A stretch of 64,000 bases of DNA from Rossellomorea arthrocnemi (GTDB taxonomy: Bacteria; Bacillota; Bacilli; Bacillales; Bacillaceae_B): assembly GCF_904424705.1 (NCBI RefSeq), contig NZ_CAJGBF010000006.1, positions 124,001 through 188,000 of the forward strand. The letters are read 5' to 3'. Each line of letters begins with the position of its first letter. Position 1 is the stretch's first letter. A program made the position numbers and the translations under genes. Of this stretch, positions 55,206 to 64,000 are shown piece by piece. The notes under the pieces were generated by a model. That model saw only the letters and a list, made by a program, of their open reading frames with translations, was not told the DNA's origin and did no database searches.

Positions 55206-55565
55206 ATGGATCGAAAAAGAGAATTGAAACAACAGTATAAAGAGACACCCGTTGAAGCAGGTATCTTTCAAATCATGAATCAACAAAACAATAAAATCTT
55301 CATCGGGAGCACGAAAAACCTGAAAACCTTGAACGGGATTAAGTTCATGCTTGAAAACAACGGATTCACCACCAGCAAAGCATTACAAACCGAATGGAAC
55401 CAGTTTGGGAAAGACGCTTTTACTTTTGAACTTCTGGAAAAATTGAAAAAGAATGATGATCCTTTTATTACTGAAAAAGAAGCATTGGCTGAGTTGGAAG
55501 AAAAGTGGCTGGAGAAAATGCAGCCTTATGGGGAACTGGGATATAATCAGAAGCAGATAAGATGA
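55206..55565 (+). CDS. GIY-YIG nuclease-like small protein
   Basis: A 119-residue protein whose AGIFQIMNQQNNKIFIGSTK segment corresponds to the GIY...YIG motif (GIF...FIG), followed by a conserved N/E-containing part (WNQFGKDAFTFELLEKL). The replacement of both motif tyrosines by Phe leaves catalysis doubtful. GGAGGG precedes the ATG at 55206; a longer open frame upstream only translates the repeat. Function unknown; associated with DUF2087. Confidence 0.8.
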   Translation: MDRKRELKQQYKETPVEAGIFQIMNQQNNKIFIGSTKNLKTLNGIKFMLENNGFTTSKALQTEWNQFGKDAFTFELLEKLKKNDDPFITEKEALAELEEKWLEKMQPYGELGYNQKQIR

Positions 55566-55595
55566 TCACACAAAAACGCTCAGAATAAGGTACCG

Positions 55596-55640
55596 ACCCC
55601 CGAAAGTTAGAGTGAAAAATCTAACTTTCGGGGGTGTTTT
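55596..55640 (+). terminator. Terminator after the GIY-YIG gene
   Basis: ACCCCCGAAAGTTAGA pairs perfectly with its complement (16 bp) around an 8-base loop, then GTTTTT. Confidence 0.92.
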
Positions 55641-55778
55641 TATGGCTAAAAACCTGGAACCGCCAATAGAAGCAAATAGATACATAGGGTTTTTAATTTA
55701 ATGGCCGATCCTTCTTCCTTCACAGCAATCGGTTCATTTGTGGACAAGCTATTTTGCAAGGGTATTCCCTCCACTCTT

Positions 55779-56219
55779 TTATAACTTTTTTTCCAGAATG
55801 ATCTTATGTATGCCTTTTTCATTTGTATACGTATTGATGACATCAAAACCATTCTTTATATTGAGAATCAGCATACTGCGCCATTTATTCATTGTTTTGG
55901 TTTGCACCACCGTATAACCAATTTCTTTCAAGGTTTGATGCTGCCGTTTCATCAATTCTGCCGCAATTCCCTGTTTTCGATATTCCGGATCCACGCCGCC
56001 CAACCAGCTGTAAAAGGTGTTGTTGGCCAGTTCATAGCCTATTTTATATCCAATGACTCTGGAATCGTCCATCGCTATATCTATTAATACTTCAGGCTTA
56101 TTGGCCATTTTAGTGATCAGGTCCTCCGAACTTTCAAATACGGATTGATGTAATGTCACCATTCCATTCACGATATGGGCTTCGGGTAACGAGAGAAACT
56201 GATTGTAATGAATACTCAA
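55779..56219 (-). CDS. GNAT-family N-acetyltransferase
   Basis: A 146-residue acetyltransferase with motif A in LGGVDPEYRKQGIAAELMKR and motif B in KTMNKWRSMLILNIKNGFDV. The start is a TTG with GAGGAGG eight bases upstream. It follows a HAD hydrolase gene by 15 bases and is likely co-transcribed. Substrate unknown. Confidence 0.87.
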   Translation of the reverse strand: MSIHYNQFLSLPEAHIVNGMVTLHQSVFESSEDLITKMANKPEVLIDIAMDDSRVIGYKIGYELANNTFYSWLGGVDPEYRKQGIAAELMKRQHQTLKEIGYTVVQTKTMNKWRSMLILNIKNGFDVINTYTNEKGIHKIILEKKL

Positions 56220-56234
56220 GTCGTTGCCTCCTCA

Positions 56235-56918
56235 TCAAGTTAATAGTTTAGGAGTAAGATAATGTAACAGTTCATCCAACGATTGAATCTCGTCATCTGG
56301 CTTTATATCAGAATCGTTTTCCATTCCACTTGGATTGAACCATATACCCTTGAGACCTGCATCTTGACTCCCACCAATATCCTTCTCCAGGTCATCCCCG
56401 ACGAATAATGCGTCTCCCGGTTGTACTTGAAGCTTATTCAGCGTCAATTGGAATATGCGTTTATCGGGTTTCACCAATTCCGCTTCCTCGGAAATCACGA
56501 TGGTTTCAAAACACTCATGTAAACGGGTATTCATGATTTTCGCTTTTTGTCTATGTGTAGTACCGTTTGTAATAATCGCTATATCCATATGTTCCTTGAT
56601 CGCCTTCATAAGATGGACGGTATGCTCACTGATTGAAAAACATTGAGGAAAATGAAGATTCCAGAAATCCTGAATCTGTGTCAACTGATATACCGGTGGA
56701 AATTCATCAAAAAACGATCCGAATACAACTGTTTTATCACTGACGCCATAGCCTCTCTTGTCATATTTCTTGAACGCACGCAGCATTTCCATTTTCATTG
56801 CATTATCTACATTCCCATAACATTTTTCCAACATGATATGGAATATGTTATCCACTGCCTGATTTCGATCGAGTAAGGTATCGTCTAAATCAAATAGCAT
56901 GGCTTTGTACTTCCTCAT
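56235..56918 (-). CDS. HAD-family hydrolase (YjjG/pyrimidine-nucleotidase-like)
   Basis: A 227-residue HAD hydrolase: motif I DLDDTLLD at 10-17, an all-helical cap, motif II IITNGT, motif III KPDKRIFQ, motif IV FVGDDLEKDI. The overall pattern is that of YjjG/YfnB-type house-cleaning nucleotidases, but the phosphate substrate cannot be read from the sequence. Confidence 0.87.
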   Translation of the reverse strand: MRKYKAMLFDLDDTLLDRNQAVDNIFHIMLEKCYGNVDNAMKMEMLRAFKKYDKRGYGVSDKTVVFGSFFDEFPPVYQLTQIQDFWNLHFPQCFSISEHTVHLMKAIKEHMDIAIITNGTTHRQKAKIMNTRLHECFETIVISEEAELVKPDKRIFQLTLNKLQVQPGDALFVGDDLEKDIGGSQDAGLKGIWFNPSGMENDSDIKPDDEIQSLDELLHYLTPKLLT

Positions 56919-56988
56919 ACCTAATCACACCCTTCTTACTACCAATTATTTCAAATTATATTCACTTACTCAAGATAAATCTTCTCAG

Positions 56989-57018
56989 AAAAGGACTTAC
57001 CCACTTTTGGGTAAGCCC
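56989..57018 (-). terminator. Terminator of ileS
   Basis: GGGCTTACCC and GGGTAAGTCC pair around a 6-base loop and are followed by TTTT on the minus strand, 10 bases past the ileS stop. Confidence 0.87.
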
Positions 57019-57027
57019 TTATTTTCA

Positions 57028-60000
57028 TTAAACTTCTACATATATTCCTAAACGATCTCCATCCATGTCGACGGCCTTCATGCTTTCTCGTTTCTCAAAC
57101 GTCATGCTTTTGATCAGGAGACTGCCTTGCAGTAAATCTTCAAACTGCTCCACTACCTCTTTCATCGAATCATCCACATCCAACACGAGGTCCACTCGCT
57201 GTTCCACCGGCAGGTTCAATTCTTTTCGATACTGCTGAACGGCACGAACGAGCTCACGGGCTTTCCCTTCTTTCCGGAGATCCTCTGTGATCGTTGTATC
57301 GAGGAAGACGCTGAACGTTTGATTTGAAGCCATTTCCAACCCTTGATGAGTCTTTTGATGAACGATGAGATCATCTTTCTCCACAGAAACCAATTCACCG
57401 GTTGGAGACTGACATTCAACATACCCTTGCTCTACAACCTTCTTCGCTTCCTCAGGTGATAAGGTTTGTAAGTGCTTCTGTGCTACACCTACCAGCTTCC
57501 CGAGTTTCGGACCGGCAGTCGGGAAGTTCAGCTTCAGTTCATACTGCACGGAATCCCCTGCATTGTCCTGCAATTGAACCTTCTTCACATTGATTTCATC
57601 TTTTATGATGTATTCATACTTCTGAAGTTGTTCTGTATCTTGTTTTGAACCAACCACCGTAAGCTCTGATAGGGGCTGTTTCGTTTTTATGCTTGTCATA
57701 TTTCGCGCTGACCGGGCAAGCTCCACGACTTGTAGCACATGATCCATTTCCATTTCAAGCGCTTTGTTGATCTCATCTTGGTTGGCTTTAGGAAAATCAG
57801 CCAGATGCACGCTTTCACCCGTTAAGTTCATATGGATATCTTCTGCGATGAACGGCGTGAACGGTGCCAGCAACCGGCTTACATTGACTAGTATTCGATG
57901 TAAAGTGTGATACGCCGCCAGTTTATCTTCATTCAGCCCTTCGCTCCAGAAGCGTTCCCGTGACCTCCGGATATACCAGTTGCTCACCTGATCTACCAGG
58001 ACGGTTAACTCTCTGGCCCCTGCGGTAAAGTCATATTGGTCTAAATGATCCGTTACGTTTGTGATCACCGTATTTAATCGCGATAACACCCACTGATCAA
58101 GTAGTGAAGGAGTTCCGGTTTCGTATTTTTCTGGATCGAATCCATCGATCACGGCATACAGGGTGTAAAAGGAATGAACGTTATTCAGTGTGTCGACCAG
58201 CTTTGATTTTGCCTGGCTTACGACGTTTTCTGAGAAGCGTTTATTATTCCAAGGGGCACTGTCTGCGAGTAATGCCCATCTGAGAGCATCGGCACCGAAC
58301 TTTTCAACGAGATCCATTGGATTGATGACATTCCCTTTACTTTTAGACATTTTACGACCGTCTTCATCGAGTATGTGCCCGAGTGATAATACTCGTTTAT
58401 AGGGCGCTTTCCCGGTGAAAAGTGATGAAACCGTCAACAGGCTGTAGAACCATCCCCTCGTCTGATCGACGCCTTCTGCGATCACATCTGCCGGGAACTG
58501 TTGATGAAATAACTCTTCATTCTCAAATGGATAGTGGTACTGCGCAAACGGCATCGAACCGCTGTCAAACCAGACATCTATCACTTCTTTCGTCCGTTTC
58601 ATCTCATGAGAACAGGACGGACATTCCACGATCACTTCATCAACATACGGTTTGTGTAGCTCAAGATCGTCACTCCAACCGCTTTTTACATGTTCTTTCA
58701 GCTCCTGAACGCTTCCGGGGACGAACTGATGGTCACAGTCCCCGCAAACCCAGACGTTCAACGGTGTTCCCCAGTAACGGTTCCTGCCCAGGTTCCAATC
58801 CACCATATTTTCGAGGAATTTCCCGAAGCGGCCCTCTTTCATATGATCCGGATACCACTCGACGGATTGGTTGTTCTTGATGATCGTGTCTTTTATAGCG
58901 GTTGTCTTGATGAACCAGCCTTCCATTGCGTAGTAGATGAGTGGTGAGTCACAGCGCCAACAGTGCGGATAGCTGTGTTCGTACTTCTCCTTGGAAAAGA
59001 GAAGATTCTTGTCCGCCAGCATCTTGATGATCTTCACATCGCTGTCCTTTGTAAATTCCCCTGCAAGAGGCTCGAAATCATTGGTATAACAGCCTTTTTC
59101 ATCCACAATATTGACGAAATCCAATCCGCTTTCTTTGATGGCATTGTAATCGTCTTCCCCATGTGCAGGTGCCAAATGAACAACCCCGGTTCCGCTGTCA
59201 TCGGTCACAAACTCCGCCGAGATCACTTCATGTCCGTGGTCAAGGGTGAGGTTGTTGAAAGGAGGCTGATACGAAACCCCAACCAATTCGCGGCCTTTAT
59301 GCTCACTGACTACTTCAAAATCGTCATCAAGCACATCGTTCACAAGGCTTTTTGCCAGAATATACGTCTCTTCTCCACGTTTAGCTTTCACGTAATCTAC
59401 TTCTTCATGGACGGCGAGGGCCACATTTGACGGAAGCGTCCAAGGTGTCGTCGTCCAGCCAAGAAAGTATTCATGCTCTTTTCCTTCCACCTTGAATTTA
59501 GCGGTCGCGGAAAGATCTTTTACATCCTTATATCCTTGGGCTACCTCATGGGAGCTGAGGGAGGTTTGGCAGCTCGGGCAATAAGGAGTGACCCGGTGCC
59601 CTTGATAGAGTAAACCTTTCTCATGGATCTTGGAAAGAATGTGCCACACACTTTCGATGTAATCATTTTGAAGGGTTACATAGGGATCATCCATATCGAC
59701 CCAATATCCGATGGCCTCGGTAAACGTACGCCACTGCTTCTCATAATCGAATACGCTTTTTTTACATTCTTCAATAAATCTTTCAACACCGTACTCCTCG
59801 ATTTCTTGTTTACCGGACACGCCGATTTTCTTTTCGACGCCCAATTCCACCGGCAAACCGTGCGTGTCCCAGCCTGCCTTCCGTTTGACTTGATATCCAC
59901 GCATGGTTTGGTACCTTGCAACAAAATCTTTTATCACACGTCCGAGGACATGCCCTGCATGGGGAAGCCCGTTGGCAGTCGGCGGTCCTTCATAGAACAC

Positions 60001-60120
60001 AAATGACTTCTGGCCTTCCCGGTTTGCTACTGATTTTTCAAAAATATGATTCGAATTCCAGAGCTCCTGGATTCGCTGCTCCCTCTCCACTGACTTTTCG
60101 GTTACATTCACCTTTTCCAT
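57028..60120 (-). CDS. ileS: Isoleucine--tRNA ligase, long (IleS2/eukaryote-like) form
   Basis: A 1030-residue class I aminoacyl-tRNA synthetase that charges tRNA-Ile. The HIGH-type motif is GLPHAGH (51-57), the KMSKS loop is KMSKSKGN near 591, with an editing domain ([22 protein letters not shown]) between. Length and C-terminal region differ from the 920-residue IleS of Bacillus subtilis and match the second, eukaryote-like type, known in some Bacillus and linked with tolerance of mupirocin. Expression is evidently controlled by the T-box upstream, as usual for a housekeeping synthetase. Whether a second ileS exists elsewhere cannot be seen. Confidence 0.95.
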   Translation of the reverse strand: MEKVNVTEKSVEREQRIQELWNSNHIFEKSVANREGQKSFVFYEGPPTANGLPHAGHVLGRVIKDFVARYQTMRGYQVKRKAGWDTHGLPVELGVEKKIGVSGKQEIEEYGVERFIEECKKSVFDYEKQWRTFTEAIGYWVDMDDPYVTLQNDYIESVWHILSKIHEKGLLYQGHRVTPYCPSCQTSLSSHEVAQGYKDVKDLSATAKFKVEGKEHEYFLGWTTTPWTLPSNVALAVHEEVDYVKAKRGEETYILAKSLVNDVLDDDFEVVSEHKGRELVGVSYQPPFNNLTLDHGHEVISAEFVTDDSGTGVVHLAPAHGEDDYNAIKESGLDFVNIVDEKGCYTNDFEPLAGEFTKDSDVKIIKMLADKNLLFSKEKYEHSYPHCWRCDSPLIYYAMEGWFIKTTAIKDTIIKNNQSVEWYPDHMKEGRFGKFLENMVDWNLGRNRYWGTPLNVWVCGDCDHQFVPGSVQELKEHVKSGWSDDLELHKPYVDEVIVECPSCSHEMKRTKEVIDVWFDSGSMPFAQYHYPFENEELFHQQFPADVIAEGVDQTRGWFYSLLTVSSLFTGKAPYKRVLSLGHILDEDGRKMSKSKGNVINPMDLVEKFGADALRWALLADSAPWNNKRFSENVVSQAKSKLVDTLNNVHSFYTLYAVIDGFDPEKYETGTPSLLDQWVLSRLNTVITNVTDHLDQYDFTAGARELTVLVDQVSNWYIRRSRERFWSEGLNEDKLAAYHTLHRILVNVSRLLAPFTPFIAEDIHMNLTGESVHLADFPKANQDEINKALEMEMDHVLQVVELARSARNMTSIKTKQPLSELTVVGSKQDTEQLQKYEYIIKDEINVKKVQLQDNAGDSVQYELKLNFPTAGPKLGKLVGVAQKHLQTLSPEEAKKVVEQGYVECQSPTGELVSVEKDDLIVHQKTHQGLEMASNQTFSVFLDTTITEDLRKEGKARELVRAVQQYRKELNLPVEQRVDLVLDVDDSMKEVVEQFEDLLQGSLLIKSMTFEKRESMKAVDMDGDRLGIYVEV

Positions 60121-60146
60121 GTCATCACACCTTCTTTTATATAAAT

Positions 60147-60446
60147 AAAAAAACCCGCCCCTAACAAAAGTTAGGGACGAGTTTTAACCCGCGATACCAC
60201 CCTGATTCTGTCCATAAACTATTTCTCAGTTTAGTTGACAGCGCTCATGCAACGTACAATCATACGCGTTCCTTGTAACGGCGGAAACCCGTCAAAGCTT
60301 AAAATACCTTCAGCTTTGCTTCTCGGAGAGGATATTCAATATGATCTGAACGTTGACTTTCACCAACTGTCAACTCTCTGTAGAACAGACTCCATACCTA
60401 CTCGTTCTCGTCATGGAATGTAAGTGATCCAATATATGTTAGAACA
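60147..60446 (-). promoter_or_regulatory. T-box leader of ileS
   Basis: Canonical T-box bulge sequence AGGGTGGTATCGCGGG at 60203-60188, followed by the terminator CCCTAAC/GTTAGGG (60176-60157 region) and seven T. Upstream is a long stem I region; GAATATCCT at about 60335-60328 is the likely specifier loop with ATC (60333-60331), an isoleucine codon. Uncharged tRNA-Ile would favour the antiterminator. Confidence 0.92.
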
Positions 60447-60476
60447 AATGTAAATGATACGGGTTGAATTTGTCAA
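60447..60476 (-). promoter_or_regulatory. Promoter of the ileS transcript
   Basis: TTGACA (-35, 60476-60471) and TACATT (-10, 60452-60447) with an 18-base spacer on the minus strand. Confidence 0.75.
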
Positions 60477-60567
60477 TATATTTATTTTATTATAGACAGT
60501 GCTACATCTATCCATTCACTATTCTTTACTAACAACTCAAGTTATGTATATAATAAATATAGTAAAG

Positions 60568-60614
60568 CACACTAAAAAAAGGAGTCCTGACGGCAATCAG
60601 GACCCCTTCCACAA
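60568..60614 (-). terminator. Terminator of the holin-like toxin transcript
   Basis: On the minus strand GGGGTCCTGA pairs with TCAGGACTCC around a 6-base loop and is followed by seven T. It lies about 100 bases after the toxin stop, leaving a long 3' untranslated region. Confidence 0.85.
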
Positions 60615-60704
60615 CATAAACTGCATCGAAAGTGCAGCGGCTCACTCAGAGTCAATCGAAACGAAGTAATCATCAATGATCCTCATGAGCGGTGGGGACG
60701 ATGG

Positions 60705-60794
60705 TTACTTCTTTTTTTGTGTAACCGCGACAATTGCTACAATCAATGTTCCAAATCCGATCATAATTTGTAATACATCTCCTACAGCAATCAT
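60705..60794 (-). CDS. Putative holin-like type I toxin peptide
   Basis: A 29-residue peptide: MIAVGDVLQIMIGFGTLIVA then IVAVTQKKK. One hydrophobic helix with a Lys-rich tail is typical of the small holin-like toxins of Firmicutes (TxpA/BsrG-like type I systems). The Shine-Dalgarno is exceptionally strong (GGGAGGTGAT, 6 bases before ATG). The transcript has an extended -10 promoter, a long 3' untranslated region and complementary 10-mers at its two ends, all features of type I toxin mRNAs, whose translation is restrained by folding and by an antisense RNA. An antisense promoter is only weakly indicated. Too short to be reliably called by ORF finders. Confidence 0.72.
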   Translation of the reverse strand: MIAVGDVLQIMIGFGTLIVAIVAVTQKKK

Positions 60795-60865
60795 TAGCGT
60801 ATCACCTCCCTTCTTTCGGGAGTGTGAGCCGCTACCCCATCTTCCGTATTATGTTGTGTATTTCC

Positions 60866-60874
60866 ATTATATCA
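60866..60874 (-). promoter_or_regulatory. Extended -10 promoter of the toxin gene
   Basis: TGATATAAT on the minus strand (TG-N-TATAAT); the -35 region is poor, which extended -10 promoters tolerate. Confidence 0.7.
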
Positions 60875-61111
60875 CAGGCACCTGTTAGATACTCCCTTTA
60901 GAATGGACCACTCTGAAAATTTGGTACGGTAAACTCCATACATTCTTAGAAGAATAATTTTAAGTGAATTTTGGCGTACATCTGCGATTTCGTGGAGAAA
61001 CCTCCTCTTCACTGCCTCTCATTGAGACAAACGAAACAATTTTAGTTCTAAAGTAGTGGTAAAATATACACCGTTCACTGAGAATGGATCGATCTTCATC
61101 AAGGAGAGAAA

Positions 61112-61264
61112 ATGAAATATAATCTCGGCGATATCGTAGAATATGAAGATGAATTGTACACCATATTCTGGATCTATGATTCTGAATATGTGGAATTGAG
61201 TTCGGATGAGAAGAAATGTGTGTTAGCCAAAGCGGAAGAAATCAGGTTGGTACGAGCTAAATGA
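61112..61264 (+). CDS. Small acidic conserved-looking protein
   Basis: A 50-residue frame beginning MKYNLGDIVEYEDELYTIFW and ending EEIRLVRAK, preceded by AAGGAG with 7-base spacing. The N-terminal part (LGDIVEYEDELYTI) looks like a small SH3/KOW-like barrel as in several short Bacillus proteins that bind other proteins or RNA. No function assigned. It stands alone between the toxin gene and a convergent dinB. Confidence 0.65.
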   Translation: MKYNLGDIVEYEDELYTIFWIYDSEYVELSSDEKKCVLAKAEEIRLVRAK

Positions 61265-61620
61265 GAATGAACGTATAGGAATAGACCGAAAGAACGTGAT
61301 ACTTACGGAGACGATCCATCTCAGTGCACTTTGTTCAGCCGGGACTGAGAACATTTAAGGAAAGAGAGGAAGCATTTAATAGGAAACAAAAAATAACTAA
61401 ATTTAACCTCATTCCAGACACGAATGTATTTTTCAGATTGGGGCCAAAATTATCGACCCTTTCCCTACATGCATCCCCCTTATTTCTCCCGGATCTCTCT
61501 TTAGCTTGCATCCAAATAAACTGTCCAAATAATTGGCCTTTTACATACCGTGGCACTTCCAGCTTGATGAAGATTCTCTTGCATTGAGGGTAAGAGAACC
61601 TTCCATCTGCTTCTTATCCA
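61265..61620. other. Intergenic region without recognised features
   Basis: No ribosome-binding-site/ORF combination, hairpin terminator or known repeat was seen in these 356 bases. Confidence 0.5.
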
Positions 61621-62157
61621 TTATTCTCTCTCTTTCGGCCAGGATCCCTGCTGTTTGCGAATGAATACTATTTGTCCTATATGGTATGCGTTATGCAAAA
61701 TCTGACGAGCGAGAATCCCTGCAAGCTCCTCCTGCATATGACTTTCATCAACCTTTGCCAAAGATTTACGCACATTTTCACAAATCAGATGCGTCTCTGT
61801 CACTACTTCTTTCCATTTTTCTGAATCTGTCGGATCTCCGCTATCCCCAAACGTATCCATCTCAAAGGTTGACTTCCATTTAGGATCTACCGGACCACCG
61901 ATATCTCCAAATGAAGCATTTTCAACAGATAATCCTTTGCCGGACGTTGCATCATTCATTTGCCTGATAAGTAGGGCATTGTAAACATTAAGATGCTTTA
62001 CCGTTTGCCAAATTGTATTTCCTCCTCCAGGTGGTTCCCAGCTTGCTTCTCTGGAACCTACACCCTCAAGAGTCCTTTCCAGTGGCAAAAACCAGGTTTC
62101 CGTATCCCAGCAAAAATCAAATTCCATGCGAAAAGCATCTATCAGTCCCATTTTCAT
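61621..62157 (-). CDS. DinB-family protein
   Basis: A 178-residue DinB-superfamily four-helix protein. Likely metal ligands are His in WQTVKHLNVYNALL and the pair in LHNAYHIGQIVFIRKQQG, the last segment closely matching the other DinB protein at 26661-27149. GAGGTGAG precedes the ATG. It is convergent or independent of its neighbours; activity unknown. Confidence 0.85.
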   Translation of the reverse strand: MKMGLIDAFRMEFDFCWDTETWFLPLERTLEGVGSREASWEPPGGGNTIWQTVKHLNVYNALLIRQMNDATSGKGLSVENASFGDIGGPVDPKWKSTFEMDTFGDSGDPTDSEKWKEVVTETHLICENVRKSLAKVDESHMQEELAGILARQILHNAYHIGQIVFIRKQQGSWPKERE

Positions 62158-62296
62158 CTGCTATCTCACCTCGGGTTCGGATTAAACAGTGTTACCAAAA
62201 CGCAACGACTGTTTTCAGAATAATGAAAGTTTTGTCATCATTATCTACGAACCCCCGGATTTTATCAACTCCAGTGCAAAGGGTTGTCATGTGTTT

Positions 62297-63046
62297 CTAC
62301 CCTAACTGGCGTTTAAATACCTTACTGGAAATAAAGAAAGCGATGACCATGATGCCGATGCACCAGGCAAGCGACGTCCAGATATCGTTTCCGACCGTTC
62401 CCCCATTCAAAAGGGCACGAATGGCATTCACGATGGCAGTCACGGGCTGGTTCTCTGCGAACACCCGTACAATGGTTGGCATCGTTTCCGTAGGAACAAA
62501 AGCCGAGCTGATAAATGGCAGGAAGATCAACGGATATGAATATGCCGTCGCCCCTTCCATAGAGTCTGCCGTCAATCCCGGAATAACAGCAAGCCATGTC
62601 AGAGCCAATGTAAACAGTACTAGCACTCCTGCTACCCCTAGCCACTCCAAGATATCAGCACCAGAACGAAAGCCCATCAACAGCGCAACGAGAATGACCA
62701 CCATAACGGCAAGCAGATTCGATACAAGTGAAGTCAGGACGTGTGCCCATAATATCGAGGAGCGTTTGATCGGCATCGTAATAAAACGCGCCATCAGTCC
62801 GCTCTTCGTATCCGTAAAGAGCCGGTGTGATGTATAAGCGACACCTGACGCAATCGTAATCAACAGAATTCCGGGTAACAAGTAATTCACGTAGCTGTCC
62901 GTCCCTGTCTCGATGGCACCCCCAAATACATAGACGAACAACAACAGCATCATAATCGGAGTAACGGCAACTGTGATAATCGTATCAGGACTCCGTAAAA
63001 TACCGCGCATCAATCGGCCAAACAATACCCCTGTGTTACTGTTCAT
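62297..63046 (-). CDS. ABC-2 type exporter permease (second DrrB-like)
   Basis: About 249 residues, six hydrophobic segments, with DrrB-like landmarks IITVAVTPIMMLLLFVYVFGG-type segment, VNYLLPGILLITIASGVAYT, RFITMPIKRSSILWAHVLTS and SSAFVPTETMPTIVRVFAEN. The ATG at 63046 has GGAGG eight bases upstream and lies 11 bases inside the ATPase gene, so the two are translationally coupled. Confidence 0.9.
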   Translation of the reverse strand: MNSNTGVLFGRLMRGILRSPDTIITVAVTPIMMLLLFVYVFGGAIETGTDSYVNYLLPGILLITIASGVAYTSHRLFTDTKSGLMARFITMPIKRSSILWAHVLTSLVSNLLAVMVVILVALLMGFRSGADILEWLGVAGVLVLFTLALTWLAVIPGLTADSMEGATAYSYPLIFLPFISSAFVPTETMPTIVRVFAENQPVTAIVNAIRALLNGGTVGNDIWTSLAWCIGIMVIAFFISSKVFKRQLG

Positions 63047-63809
63047 TTTTATTTCCTCCTTTTTTGCCAATGATCGAGAGGAAGATTTCCTCTAGCGTCG
63101 GCTGCTTCTCGATGTACTCCACTTTCGCAGGCGGGAACATTTCCTTCAGTTCATTAAGGGTACCTGTCGTAATAATTTCCCCCCCATGAAGAATGGCGAT
63201 GCGGTCTGCCAGCTGCTCAGCTTCCTCCAGGTACTGGGTCGTCAGTAAGATAGTCGTTCCACCCCCCGCAAGCTCCTTAACGGTTTCCCAGACTTCCATC
63301 CTTGCTTCCGGGTCCAACCCTGTCGTCGGCTCATCGAGAAAGATCACAGGTGGTGCCCCGATCAGGCTCATGGCGATGTCAAGCCGACGCTTCATTCCGC
63401 CAGAGTACGTATCTGCACGCCTGTCGGCCGCTTCCGTCAGACTGAATCTTGTTAAAAGGTCATCTGCGATGCGGGACGGATTGGATACTCCCCGCAACCT
63501 GGCAATCATACCCAGATTTTCCCTTCCTGTCTGGATACCGTCCAGGGCAGCAAACTGTCCTGTCAGGCTGATGCTCTGGCGGACCTGATCCTGTTGATGC
63601 TGAACATCAAAGCTGCAAACACTCCCTTTACCGCTATCCGCCTTCAATAGCGTCGAGAGGATATTGACGATCGTTGTCTTACCCGCTCCATTTGAACCGA
63701 GAAGCGCGAATATCTCCCCAGGCTGCACCTCAAAATCCACACCCCTTAAGACTTCCTTGTCTTTGAAGGATTTTTTTAATCCTTTTACTGAAATCGCTGG
63801 ATTACTCAT
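63036..63809 (-). CDS. ABC exporter ATP-binding protein (second DrrA-like)
   Basis: A 257-residue ATPase: Walker A GSNGAGKTT at 38-46, Q-loop TGQFAALDGIQ, signature YSGGMKRRLDIAMSL, Walker B VIFLDEPTTGLDPEARM, H-loop LLTTQYLEEAEQLAD. Shorter than the first DrrA-like protein by about 80 residues because the C-terminal extension is reduced to PTLEEIFLSII. The ATG at 63809 has AAGGAGG eight bases upstream. A large dyad just upstream suggests control by a TetR-like repressor, whose gene is not in the window. Confidence 0.93.
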   Translation of the reverse strand: MSNPAISVKGLKKSFKDKEVLRGVDFEVQPGEIFALLGSNGAGKTTIVNILSTLLKADSGKGSVCSFDVQHQQDQVRQSISLTGQFAALDGIQTGRENLGMIARLRGVSNPSRIADDLLTRFSLTEAADRRADTYSGGMKRRLDIAMSLIGAPPVIFLDEPTTGLDPEARMEVWETVKELAGGGTTILLTTQYLEEAEQLADRIAILHGGEIITTGTLNELKEMFPPAKVEYIEKQPTLEEIFLSIIGKKGGNKNEQ

Positions 63810-63839
63810 GTATTTTCCTCCTTTTATATTCAACACTAC

Positions 63840-63868
63840 TAAGTGCGACTGGTAATCAGTATCACTTA
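63840..63868. promoter_or_regulatory. Dyad operator candidate upstream of the second drrAB-like operon
   Basis: TAAGTG-N2-ACTG-N5-CAGT-N2-CACTTA: two nested inverted repeats sharing one centre, 31-59 bases before the ATPase start. A further 11-base inverted repeat (ACTGAATAGTC at 63888-63898, complement at 63923-63933) lies upstream. Confidence 0.55.
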
Positions 63869-64000
63869 CTACTAAGGTAAAAAAACAACTGAATAGTCTT
63901 GGTTCAGCCTTTATCACCAGCTGACTATTCAGTCGGTATACCCGATTGGATTCACTTTTTTCCACGACCGATCGTATCATTCAACTTCGTCCGGTGCTTG

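Noticed and set aside
55646..55852. 68-codon minus-strand frame after the acetyltransferase
   Set aside because: It overlaps the acetyltransferase 3' end in another frame and has no start signal or recognisable sequence.

Overview
The window looks like a chromosomal segment of a low-to-moderate GC Gram-positive endospore-former relative (family Bacillaceae; gene content resembles marine/soil Bacillus-type genomes, but I cannot name the species). Pointers are strong AGGAGG-type ribosome binding sites, sigma-A promoters, a T-box in front of ileS, YesM/YesN-type sensing, a Lnr-like transporter cluster, CBO0543-type tandem membrane proteins and short palindromic repeats typical of Bacillus intergenic DNA. 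No rRNA, tRNA, prophage or intact insertion sequence was seen.

1-19,000: sugar use. A cut-off aldose 1-epimerase (minus strand) faces a compact galKET operon (plus strand), then comes a long minus-strand L-arabinose block: a three-component sensing system (sugar-binding sensor, YesM-like kinase, YesN-like regulator), a ChvE/MmsA/MmsB ABC importer, araD, araA, an FGGY kinase that replaces the usual AraB, and a ROK repressor. Galactose and arabinose genes side by side suggest use of arabinogalactan-type plant sugars. 19,000-33,600: an orphan GlpP antiterminator, an acetyltransferase, a MgtC-family gene and a large secreted LTD/FN3 protein in divergent orientation with elaborate leaders, several small membrane proteins, DinB, and a proline catabolic cluster (putB-pruA-putR). 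33,600-38,300: a Ugp-like importer without its ATPase, with an MBL hydrolase and a HAD phosphatase, then a second MgtC gene with the same leader as the first. 38,400-49,800: small metabolic genes, Lrp and EamA, a decayed S9 peptidase fragment, and a five-gene LnrJKLMN-like two-component/ABC resistance cluster. 49,800-64,000: an OmpR-type two-component pair, a DrrAB-like exporter and DUF2087 gene between two direct copies of a composite repeat, GIY-YIG protein, acetyltransferase, HAD hydrolase, a long-form ileS with T-box, a very small holin-like toxin gene, DinB and a second DrrAB-like exporter.

Most noteworthy non-coding signals: (i) two mgtC-type genes share a promoter and a structured leader with compensatory base changes in a helix that precedes a U-run, a candidate riboswitch-like attenuator; (ii) two intergenic arrays of a GACGCAAT core repeated every 20-21 bp; (iii) a 29-codon holin-like toxin gene whose 5' and 3' untranslated regions carry perfectly complementary 10-mers, as in type I toxin mRNAs; (iv) a 57-nt near-perfect hairpin in the leader of the secreted LTD protein; (v) long palindromes in the gal, ara, put and second drr control regions.
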